This document shows positions 1 through 5,796 of a DNA stretch of 8,203 nucleotides, in pieces. A program made the position numbers and the translations under genes. Position 1 is the first letter of the stretch, and the number at the start of each line of letters is the position of its first letter. Location of the stretch: positions 1 through 8,203 of the forward strand of contig JADGPO010000130.1 in assembly GCA_017882405.1 (NCBI GenBank), given 5' to 3'. The stretch is from Solirubrobacteraceae bacterium. GTDB taxonomy: Bacteria > Actinomycetota > Thermoleophilia > Solirubrobacterales > Solirubrobacteraceae. The notes under the pieces were generated by a model that ran no database searches, was not told the DNA's origin, and was given only the letters and a program-made list of their open reading frames with translations.

Positions 1-94
1 CGGCTACGAGGACGATCCGGAGCCTGTGGCCGTCGCAGCGCCAGAGGCAGGAGAGACAGCCCAGTCCGCCTCGAGCGAAAGCGAGACGTCATGA
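1..94 (+). CDS. C-terminal end of an unidentified protein (partial)
   Basis: An open frame enters from the left edge and ends at TGA 92-94, leaving 30 visible residues. They are rich in Glu, Asp, Ala, Ser and Pro and look like a disordered acidic tail, with no motif to identify the protein. The stop overlaps the start of the next gene as ATGA (91-94), a layout typical of translational coupling within one operon. In genomes where an HdrB-like CCG protein follows another gene this closely, the partner is often an iron-sulfur subunit (HdrC- or SdhB-like). That is only a guess here, because none of the catalytic part is visible. Confidence 0.6.
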   Translation, partial: GYEDDPEPVAVAAPEAGETAQSASSESETS

Positions 95-1005
95 AGGTCG
101 CCTACTGGCCGGGCTGCGTGAGCCGCGGGTTCACGCCGGAGCTGCACGGCTCGATGGCCAAGATCGCGCCGCTGCTGGACCTGGAGCTGATCGAGCTCGA
201 CCGTGCTGCCTGCTGCGGCGCGGGCGTGATCGCCGAGCACAGCCAGGAGCTGGCCGACACGCTCAACGCGCGCACGTTCGCGCTCGCCCAGCAGACCGAC
301 GGCGAGCTGATGATGAACATCTGCTCCACCTGCCAGGGCGCGCAGTCCGAGTGCCAGGAGCGCCTGGACGCCAACACCGACTACCGCCAGCAGATCAACG
401 GCAACCTGCAGGAAGAGGGCCTCACCTACGAAAAGGATCCCGCCCGCCCGCTGACGAACAAGAACCTGCTGTGGCTCCTGGTCGAGGAGATCGGCTTGGA
501 CAACCTCAAGGCCAAGGTCCGGCGACCGCTGACCGACCTCAAGGTCGGGCCCTTCTACGGCTGTTACATCGTCCGCCCGGTCGAGCGCCTGGGGGTCGAC
601 GAGGACCACCCGCGTGACCGCTACATGCACATGGTGATCGAGGCGCTGGGCGGCACCGTGATCGATTACGCGGGCGTGTACAAGTGCTGCGGCTTTCCGA
701 TCATCACGATGAACAAGCAGGCCTCGCTGGCGATGGCCGGACGCCACCTCGGCGACGCGATCGACGCGGACGCCGACTGCCTGGTCGTCCCCTGCCCCCT
801 GTGCCACCTCAACCTCGATCTACAGCAGCCGCTGGCGGCCAAGCAGGTCGGACGCGAGCTGAGCCTGCCCGTGCTGCACCTGCCGCAGCTGGTGGGCCTC
901 GCCCTGGGCCTCCAGCCCAAGGAGCTGGGGCTGGGCAAGCACGTGGTCAAGCCGACGTCGGTGATCGACTGGTCGGCGTCAGTGGTGGCCGGCGCCACCG
1001 TCTAA
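91..1005 (+). CDS. HdrB/SdhE-like iron-sulfur protein with two CCG domains
   Basis: This 304-residue protein has two cysteine-rich CCG domains of the heterodisulfide reductase subunit B family. Domain 1 has C9, C41-C42 and C78-x2-C81. Domain 2 has C158, C199-C200 and C235-x2-C238. Both match the family pattern of Cys, about 31-40 residues, CC, about 35 residues, CxxC. Length and the C-terminal [11 protein letters not shown] stretch also fit HdrB. In characterised relatives these cysteines bind unusual non-cubane [4Fe-4S] clusters. They serve disulfide reduction (HdrB) or electron transfer to quinone in non-classical succinate dehydrogenases (SdhE, formerly SdhC). I see no signal peptide or membrane segment, so it is probably cytosolic or peripherally membrane-bound. 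ATG 91 overlaps the preceding stop by ATGA. The substrate cannot be told from sequence; actinobacteria are not expected to use CoB/CoM, so a quinone- or thiol-linked redox role is more likely. Confidence 0.88.
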   Translation: MKVAYWPGCVSRGFTPELHGSMAKIAPLLDLELIELDRAACCGAGVIAEHSQELADTLNARTFALAQQTDGELMMNICSTCQGAQSECQERLDANTDYRQQINGNLQEEGLTYEKDPARPLTNKNLLWLLVEEIGLDNLKAKVRRPLTDLKVGPFYGCYIVRPVERLGVDEDHPRDRYMHMVIEALGGTVIDYAGVYKCCGFPIITMNKQASLAMAGRHLGDAIDADADCLVVPCPLCHLNLDLQQPLAAKQVGRELSLPVLHLPQLVGLALGLQPKELGLGKHVVKPTSVIDWSASVVAGATV

Positions 1006-1021
1006 GGCGCCCCGGAAAGCA

Positions 1022-1055
1022 AAAGCGCGAGGCCTCCAGAAAGACCTCGCGCTTT
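1022..1055 (+). terminator. Intrinsic terminator after the HdrB-like gene
   Basis: A perfect 11-bp stem pairs 1022-1032 with 1045-1055 around a 12-base loop (1033-1044). Its GC-rich core ends in TTT and is followed by ATT. It begins 16 bases after the TAA stop of the HdrB-like gene, which is right for a rho-independent terminator. The outermost A-T pairs also give a matching A-run on the other side, but no minus-strand gene ends here. Confidence 0.85.
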
Positions 1056-1144
1056 ATTCCCATTGCCCGTCCCTCGAGCCGTCCAGGCCCAAAGTTCGTT
1101 CACGTAGTGTGGCGGGCATCACACGGAATTTCGTCCCCTTGGGG

Positions 1145-1197
1145 GGGTGATCTTCGGGTGACGGGGGTGAGACTGACGGGTGAGAGCCGTGTCACCC
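1145..1197 (+). promoter_or_regulatory. Cluster of GGGTGA repeats upstream of the LuxR-type gene
   Basis: Four direct copies of GGGTGA start at 1145, 1156, 1165 and 1178, so centre spacings are 11, 9 and 13 bases, close to one helical turn each. A fifth copy is inverted (TCACCC, 1192-1197). It forms a dyad with the fourth copy, with 6-bp arms and an 8-base spacer. The copies at 1165 and 1178 sit in a longer imperfect repeat (1159-1172 and 1174-1185). This lies 25-77 bases before the ATG of the regulator, where operators usually sit. A transcription-factor binding site, perhaps for autoregulation, is an inference. The rest of the gap from 1056 to 1144 shows only a short GTGTG/CACAC dyad (1107-1111 and 1120-1124) and no gene. 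Confidence 0.45.
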
Positions 1198-1221
1198 CTG
1201 TCCGATAGTGTTCGGGCGCCG

Positions 1222-1824
1222 ATGACGATCGCCAACCGCCAGCCGATCACGCTTGCGGTGGCGCAGTTCGAGGACATCGTCAGCCGGGGCCTGCAGGCGT
1301 TGATCGACGAGGAGCCCAACCTCCGCCTGGTCGCTGCCGACGTCGAGCAGGACCAACTTCCGTCGACGCTCTCAGATCACCGGCCCGATGTGGCGATCCT
1401 CAACTTCGGCACGCTGACCAGCCCAGGCGAGCTGCGCGACCTGCACGCCGATTTCCCTGACACGCGCCTGCTGGTGCTGGCCAACAACCCGTCGGCGGCC
1501 GAGTGCCGCCAGATGATCGGCTTCGGGGCCACGGCCTGCCTGGCCAAGAGCGCCGAGGCGCGCGATGTGCTGCATGCGATCTACCTGGCGTCGCGGGGCC
1601 TGCACGTGGCACCGCCGGCGGGGATGCTGGCCTACGAGCCCTCCGGCCCCGCACCGCTGACCCCCCGCGAGGCCGACGTGCTGGAGCTCCTGCAGGCCGG
1701 TCACTCCAACGCCGAGATCGCCGGCGCGCTGCACGTCGGGGTCGAGACGGTGCGCACCCATGCACGTCACATCTATCGAAAGCTCGGCGTCAGTACCCGG
1801 CGGGAACTGCGCCCTCCGGTGTAG
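1222..1824 (+). CDS. Orphan LuxR/NarL-type regulator with degenerate receiver domain
   Basis: The protein has 200 residues from ATG 1222. Residues 8-127 fold-match a response-regulator receiver, and residues 143-197 match a LuxR/GerE helix-turn-helix (LTPREADVLELL at 146-157, then SNAEIA and the VETVRTH recognition helix). The receiver has lost the usual phosphorylation pocket. The Asp pair aligns with Q15-F16, the phosphoacceptor Asp is N61 (AAC 1402-1404), and the Thr/Ser switch residue is A87; only K109 remains. The DNA-binding domain looks intact, so it probably acts without phosphorylation by a partner kinase. No histidine kinase is adjacent. An in-frame GTG at 1180 would add 14 residues but runs into the GGGTGA cluster, so ATG is preferred. 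No clear ribosome binding site precedes ATG. A TAGTGT at 1206-1211 could be a -10 giving a nearly leaderless transcript, but no -35 is evident. Confidence 0.85.
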   Translation: MTIANRQPITLAVAQFEDIVSRGLQALIDEEPNLRLVAADVEQDQLPSTLSDHRPDVAILNFGTLTSPGELRDLHADFPDTRLLVLANNPSAAECRQMIGFGATACLAKSAEARDVLHAIYLASRGLHVAPPAGMLAYEPSGPAPLTPREADVLELLQAGHSNAEIAGALHVGVETVRTHARHIYRKLGVSTRRELRPPV

Positions 1825-1827
1825 GCG

Positions 1828-1864
1828 CCGGCGGCGGCGCTCCGGGCTCGCGTCCGCCCGCCGG
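1828..1864. terminator. Possible shared hairpin between convergent genes
   Basis: The 59-base gap between the LuxR-type gene and the convergent nitroreductase gene holds a GC-rich inverted repeat: 7-bp arms at 1828-1834 and 1858-1864 with a 23-base loop. Position between two converging stops suggests a bidirectional terminator. There is no U-run on either side and the region is very GC-rich, so chance pairing is quite possible. Confidence 0.25.
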
Positions 1865-1883
1865 AAAGGCTAAACGGGCCGAG

Positions 1884-2552
1884 TCACTCGGTCCACGGCT
1901 CGCCGAAGCGCTCGCCAAAGACGAACTCCGACACCGGGTTGCGCGTCAGCTTGCGCGGCCAGTCGCCATCGCGATAGCCGACCGAGATGTGACCGGCGAC
2001 CGCGAACCCCTCGGGGATCGCCAGCAGCTCGCGCAGCTGCGGCTCGGCCGGAACCAGCAGCGTGGTGAAGGCCGCGCCCAGGCCCTCGTGGCGCAGCCCC
2101 AGCAGCACGTTGTGCACGAACGGGTAGACCGACGCGCCGCCCACGATGCTGGGACGGTCCAGCTCGGCATCGGTGATCGCCAGCAACTCGAGCTGGGCGC
2201 ACACCACCAGGTGCACCGGGACCTCGTCGAAGCGGTGCGCGAACTCGTCGGCCCCGCGCAGCATCCGGAGTCGCCCGGCCGGCAGCCCGCCGGCCTCCCC
2301 GGCGTCCAGGGCCGCGCGGCCGCCGGTCTTGACCATGTAATCGTCCCAGGGCTGCTCGTAGAGCTCGCGCATCCGCCTTCGCAGCTGGAGGTCCGTGACC
2401 ACGATCAACCGCCAGGGCTGGCGGTTGCCGCCGCTGGGAGCAAAGCGCGCGCTCTCGAACACCCGCTCCAGCAGCTCGCGGGGAACCGGATCGTCGGTGA
2501 AGTGGCGCGTCGAGGGGACGCACCGCATCAGCTCGTAGAAGTCCTCAGGCAA
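1884..2552 (-). CDS. Nitroreductase-family flavoprotein
   Basis: The product is 222 residues, a normal length for the FMN-dependent nitroreductase fold. Family signatures seen are DFYELM near the N-terminus, the STR-HF segment (14-18), SGGNRQPW (40-47), GLGAAFTT (157-164) and the late PEGFAVAGHISVGY stretch. The Arg and Asn positions correspond to FMN phosphate and ring contacts in the family. Members reduce nitroaromatics, quinones or other electrophiles with NAD(P)H; the true substrate cannot be read from sequence. The frame stays open upstream into asd, but family length and the DFYELM start point to TTG 2552, which overlaps the asd stop by 8 bases (TTGCCTGA). The only nearby alternative is ATG 2528, which would trim 8 residues. 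It is the last gene of the minus-strand block. A link to lysine or diaminopimelate metabolism is suggested only by coupling to asd. Confidence 0.85.
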   Translation of the reverse strand: MPEDFYELMRCVPSTRHFTDDPVPRELLERVFESARFAPSGGNRQPWRLIVVTDLQLRRRMRELYEQPWDDYMVKTGGRAALDAGEAGGLPAGRLRMLRGADEFAHRFDEVPVHLVVCAQLELLAITDAELDRPSIVGGASVYPFVHNVLLGLRHEGLGAAFTTLLVPAEPQLRELLAIPEGFAVAGHISVGYRDGDWPRKLTRNPVSEFVFGERFGEPWTE

Positions 2553-3543
2553 CGGACGGGCTGGCGCGGTCGGCCACCAGCAGCTCCGCGATCTGTACCG
2601 CGTTGGTGGCGGCGCCCTTGCGCAGGTTGTCGGAGACGACCCACATGCCGAGCGCGCGCGGATGGGATTCGTCGCGGCGGATCCGCCCCACGAACACCTC
2701 ATCGCGCCCCTCGGCCTGCAGAGGGGTGGCCACGTTCTCCAGGACCACGCCGGGGGCTTGCGCCAGCAGCTCGCGCGCGTGCTCGGCGCTCAGCGGCTCG
2801 CGCGTCTGCACGTTCACCGCCTCGGAGTGGGACACCCGGACGGGGACGCGGACGCAGGTCACGGCCACCCCGATCGACTCGTCCTCGAGGATCTTGTGCG
2901 TCTCGAACATCATCTTCCGCTCTTCGTCGGTGTGGTCGTCGCCCTCGGCGAAGTTGCCGGCCGCCCCGATCACGTTGAAGGCGATCGGCTCGGGATACAC
3001 CTCGGGCGCGGGCATCTCCATGCCGTGCAGCGAGGCGTGGGCCTGCGCGTCGAGCTCGGCGACGGCCTTGACCCCGGTGCCCGACACCGACTGGTAGGTG
3101 GCCACCACCAGCCGCTCGATTCCGACCGCCCGGTGGATCGGCGCCAGCGCCACCATTAGCTGCATCGTCGAGCAGTTGGGGTTGGCGATCACGCCTCGAT
3201 GGTGCGCGAGAGCGTGCGGGTTGACCTCGGAGACGACCAGCGGGACCGACGGGTCACGCCGAAACGCGGATGAGTTGTCGATCACCACGGCGCCGTGATC
3301 GACGAACCGCGTCGCCCAGTGGCGCGAGGTCCCGGCGCCGGCCGAGAACAGCGCGATGTCGAAGCCGCGCAGGTCGGCGGCGTCGTCGAGCGCCTGCACC
3401 ACGCGGCCGTCGATCTCCGTCCCCGCGGAGCGCTCCGAGGCGAACAGCACGATCTCGTCAGCGGGGAACGAGCGCTCCTGCAGCAGCGCGAGCATCGTGC
3501 GCCCCACCGCACCGGTGGCGCCGACCACGGCAACGCGGGTCAT
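2545..3543 (-). CDS. asd: Aspartate-semialdehyde dehydrogenase
   Basis: This enzyme makes L-aspartate-4-semialdehyde from aspartyl phosphate with NADPH, the branch-point metabolite for diaminopimelate/lysine, threonine and methionine; it is cytosolic. The 332-residue length is normal. Visible landmarks are the nucleotide-binding GATGAVG (8-14), NSSAFR (90-95), the catalytic cysteine C124 in [10 protein letters not shown]151 in YQSVSGTG, R232 and the catalytic base H239 in the [12 protein letters not shown] block. The C-terminal [17 protein letters not shown] is also typical. ATG 3543 overlaps the lysC stop as ATGA, so aspartate kinase and this enzyme, which handle a labile acyl phosphate in succession, are translationally coupled. 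Its own stop overlaps the TTG start of the nitroreductase gene. All key residues are intact. Confidence 0.97.
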   Translation of the reverse strand: MTRVAVVGATGAVGRTMLALLQERSFPADEIVLFASERSAGTEIDGRVVQALDDAADLRGFDIALFSAGAGTSRHWATRFVDHGAVVIDNSSAFRRDPSVPLVVSEVNPHALAHHRGVIANPNCSTMQLMVALAPIHRAVGIERLVVATYQSVSGTGVKAVAELDAQAHASLHGMEMPAPEVYPEPIAFNVIGAAGNFAEGDDHTDEERKMMFETHKILEDESIGVAVTCVRVPVRVSHSEAVNVQTREPLSAEHARELLAQAPGVVLENVATPLQAEGRDEVFVGRIRRDESHPRALGMWVVSDNLRKGAATNAVQIAELLVADRASPSVA

Positions 3544-4793
3544 CGGGGCCCCTGCTCGGGCTCGATGCCGCCCTCGCCCAGCTCGAAGGCGGAGTGCAGC
3601 GCGCGCACCGCCTGGGGCACGTCGCCGGCGCGGATGATGCAGGAGATCTTGATCGGCGAGGTCGAGATCATCTCGATGTTGATGCCCTCGGTGGCCAGGG
3701 TGTGAAACACCTTGGCGGCCACGCCGGGATGCGAGCGCATCCCGGCCCCGACGATCGACACCTTGCCGATCCCGCGGTCGGCTTCCACGTTGGAGAGCCC
3801 CAGGTCGAGCTGCACGGCCTCGAGCACGTGCTCGGCGGCACGCAGATCCTCCAGGCCGATCGTGAACGACACCTCGGCGGCGCGGCCCTCGGTCCGCGGC
3901 TCGTTTTGGATGATCGTGTCCACGTTGCAGTTGGCGTCAGCCAACGCCATGAAGATGGCGGCGGCCGCACCAGGGCGATCAGGCACGCCGATCAGCGTGA
4001 TCCGCGCCTCGTCGGTGGAGTGGGTGACGGCGGTGATGAGCGGGTGTTCCATGGTCTCGTCTTCTCCGAGCACAACGGTACCGGGACCGGGATCGAAGCT
4101 CGATCGGCAGTGGATCCGCACGCCGTGGGTCCGCGCGTACTCCACCGAGCGCAGCTGCAGCACGCCCGCGCCCGAGGCCGACATCTCCAGCATCTCCTCG
4201 AAGCTCACCTGGGGCAGCTTGCGGGCGTCGGGCACGATCCGCGGATCGGCACTGAACACGCCGGCTACATCGGTGTAGATCTCGCACACCTCGGCACCGA
4301 TCGCCGCCGCCACCGCCACCGCGGTGGTGTCCGAGCCGCCCCGGCCCAGGGTGGTCACGTCATAGCTGGTGGAGACGCCCTGAAAGCCGGCGACGAGCAC
4401 GATCAACCCTTCGGCCAATGCCTCCGTGATACGCATCGCGCGTACGTCGACGATCCGCGCCTTGGTGTGCATGGTGTCGGTCACGATCCCCGCCTGCGAG
4501 CCGGTGAGCGAGATCGCGCGGTGGCCGAGGTCGTTGATCGCCATCGCGCACAGCGCGCAGGAGATCCGCTCGCCCGTGGACAGCAGCATGTCCATCTCGC
4601 GCGGATCGGGATCAGGCGAGACCTCCTCGGCCATCAGGATCAGCTCGTCGGTCGTCTTGCCGCGCGCCGACAGGACGGCGACCACGCGCTTGCCGGACTC
4701 GCGCTGGGCGACGATCCGCCGCGCCGCCGCCTTGATCCGGTCGGCGTCGGCAACGGACGTCCCGCCGAACTTCATCACCACTGTCTCAGGCAC
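3540..4793 (-). CDS. lysC: Aspartate kinase (monofunctional, two C-terminal ACT domains)
   Basis: It phosphorylates L-aspartate with ATP, the first and usually feedback-controlled step of the aspartate family. Numbering from GTG 4793 (417 residues), the kinase domain shows KFGGTSVAD (8-16), STGER (72-76), [11 protein letters not shown] (148-158) and [13 protein letters not shown] (173-185). Two ACT regulatory domains follow at about 262-335 and 340-405, including [11 protein letters not shown] and the [12 protein letters not shown] segment. Start choice is uncertain: TTG 4802 would add three residues, and ATG 4775 would begin just before KFGG. GTG 4793 best matches the family's short N-terminus, but no clear Shine-Dalgarno is seen for any of them. 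An internal ATG at 4052-4050 may start a separate beta subunit. The gene lies 45 bases after recR and overlaps asd by ATGA. No lysine riboswitch fits in the short upstream gap. Confidence 0.96.
   Translation of the reverse strand: MPETVVMKFGGTSVADADRIKAAARRIVAQRESGKRVVAVLSARGKTTDELILMAEEVSPDPDPREMDMLLSTGERISCALCAMAINDLGHRAISLTGSQAGIVTDTMHTKARIVDVRAMRITEALAEGLIVLVAGFQGVSTSYDVTTLGRGGSDTTAVAVAAAIGAEVCEIYTDVAGVFSADPRIVPDARKLPQVSFEEMLEMSASGAGVLQLRSVEYARTHGVRIHCRSSFDPGPGTVVLGEDETMEHPLITAVTHSTDEARITLIGVPDRPGAAAAIFMALADANCNVDTIIQNEPRTEGRAAEVSFTIGLEDLRAAEHVLEAVQLDLGLSNVEADRGIGKVSIVGAGMRSHPGVAAKVFHTLATEGINIEMISTSPIKISCIIRAGDVPQAVRALHSAFELGEGGIEPEQGPR
4050..4067 (-). promoter_or_regulatory. Possible internal translation start for a lysC beta subunit
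   Basis: Inside lysC, the Met codon at 4052-4050 (residue 248 from the GTG start) is preceded by GGAGAA at 4067-4062, nine bases away. This is one of the better Shine-Dalgarno-like sites in the window. Translation from here would yield about 170 residues comprising both ACT domains. That matches the beta subunit made from an in-frame internal start in Corynebacterium glutamicum and Bacillus subtilis alpha2-beta2 aspartate kinases. The use of this start is inferred. Confidence 0.4.
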
Positions 4794-4838
4794 GGTCGGC
4801 AAGGCTAATGGCTGACTGCAACGCGCGGCTCGCCGCGG

Positions 4839-5438
4839 TCAGACGGCGCGCCGGCCGGAGAAAGCGCGGCCGAGCGTCAGCTCATCGGCGTACTCCAGGT
4901 CGGCGCCGACCGGGAGGCCTGACGCCAGACGGGTCACCGACAGCTCCGGTAGGCGCTCGCGCAGGCCGCCGGCGAGGTGCAGCGCCGTGGCCTCGCCGGT
5001 GGTCGTCGGGTTGGTGGCGATGACCACCTCGCGCACCGAGTCGGCTACGGCGCGCTCGTAGAGCTCGGCGATCTTGAGGTCCTCGGGGTCGATCCCGTCG
5101 ATCGGCGACAGTGCCCCGCCGAGCACGTGATAGCGGCCGGCGAACTCGTGCGTGCGCTCGATCGAGATCACGTCCGAGGGCTCCTCGACCACGCAGATCA
5201 GCGCCGGGTCGCGGCGTGTGTCCTCGCAGATGCGACAGCGCGGGCCGTCGGCGAGGTTGAAGCACACCTCGCACAGCCCGATCCGCCTCTTTACATCCAT
5301 GATCGCGTCCGCCAGCGCCATCGCCTCCTCGTCTGACTGACGCAGCACGTGGAAGGCCAGGCGCTGCGCGGTGCGACCGCCGACCCCGGGCAGCTTGGAC
5401 AGCTCGGTGATCAGCCGCTGGACGGGAGGCGCGTACAC
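4839..5438 (-). CDS. recR: Recombination mediator protein RecR
   Basis: RecR works with RecO (and RecF) to load RecA on SSB-coated single-stranded gaps; it forms a ring-shaped clamp on DNA. From GTG 5438 the product is 199 residues, the standard size. The helix-hairpin-helix is LPGVGGRTAQRLAFHVL (16-32), the zinc finger has C56, C59, C68 and C71, and the Toprim domain begins at ICVVEEPSD (81-89) and continues through GGALSPIDGI. A C-terminal Walker-B-like/EYADELT region completes it. The frame is open upstream, with an in-frame start at 5534, but that would overlap ybaB and add an unrelated N-terminus. GTG before YAPPVQRLI matches the family. It sits 31 bases after ybaB, the widespread dnaX-ybaB-recR order. 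The gap contains a short A/T-rich patch unusual for this DNA and no clear ribosome binding site. Confidence 0.96.
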   Translation of the reverse strand: MYAPPVQRLITELSKLPGVGGRTAQRLAFHVLRQSDEEAMALADAIMDVKRRIGLCEVCFNLADGPRCRICEDTRRDPALICVVEEPSDVISIERTHEFAGRYHVLGGALSPIDGIDPEDLKIAELYERAVADSVREVVIATNPTTTGEATALHLAGGLRERLPELSVTRLASGLPVGADLEYADELTLGRAFSGRRAV

Positions 5439-5469
5439 GGAGTGGAAACTAAAACAACGAAGCTGTGGC

Positions 5470-5796
5470 CTACATGCCGGGCAGGCCCAGCCCACCGAGG
5501 CCGCCCGCGATCCCGCCCATCTTTGAGGCGGCAAGCTCCTGGGCGGAGTTCAGCGCGCCGTTGACCGCCGCCAGGACCATGTCCTGGAGCAGCTCGACGT
5601 CCTCGGGGTCGACGGCCTCGGGGTCGATCGTGATCGACTTGATCGTCAGGTCTCCGGTCGCCTGGACCGTGACCATCCCGCCGCCGGCCGCCGACTCGAC
5701 GACCTCGTCCTTGAGCGACTCCTGCGCGGCGAGCATGTCCTCCTGCATCTTCTGGGCCTGCTTGAGGAGCTGGTTCATGTTCGGCGGCTGGGGCAT
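5470..5796 (-). CDS. ybaB: YbaB/EbfC-family nucleoid-associated protein
   Basis: This small DNA-binding protein has 108 residues, the family's usual length. It starts with a basic amphipathic helix (about 7-35, including QLLKQAQKMQEDM). A short beta region (GGGMVTVQATGDLTIKSITIDP, about 38-59) and a second helix with the typical DVELLQDMVLAAVNGAL segment follow. A Gly-rich tail (about 93-108) ends the protein. Family members bind DNA as tweezer-like dimers and coat the nucleoid; a helper role for RecR is often suggested from gene order. ATG 5796 overlaps the dnaX stop as TAATG, and a strong AGGAGG lies within the end of dnaX at 5812-5807. Confidence 0.95.
   Translation of the reverse strand: MPQPPNMNQLLKQAQKMQEDMLAAQESLKDEVVESAAGGGMVTVQATGDLTIKSITIDPEAVDPEDVELLQDMVLAAVNGALNSAQELAASKMGGIAGGLGGLGLPGM

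Noticed and set aside
4..807. A 267-codon minus-strand frame opposite the HdrB-like gene
   Set aside because: The sense gene has all family cysteines; the antisense translation looks like a compositional shadow.
1879..1891. Small palindrome CCGAGT-C-ACTCGG at the nitroreductase stop
   Set aside because: With a one-base centre it cannot form a hairpin with these arms, and it lies in coding sequence.
2553..2702. Upstream extension of the nitroreductase frame into asd
   Set aside because: It would add 50 residues unrelated to the family and overlap asd by about 150 bases.
1503..2978. A 491-codon + strand frame across the LuxR-type gene end, nitroreductase and asd
   Set aside because: It crosses three real genes and becomes Arg/Ala-rich low complexity; no recognisable domain.
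3270..4808. A 512-codon + strand frame opposite lysC and asd
   Set aside because: It is antisense to two enzymes with intact motifs; the Arg/His-rich translation shows no family resemblance.
5439..5534. Upstream extension of the recR frame to a start at 5534
   Set aside because: It would overlap ybaB and add 32 residues before the conserved RecR N-terminus at GTG 5438.
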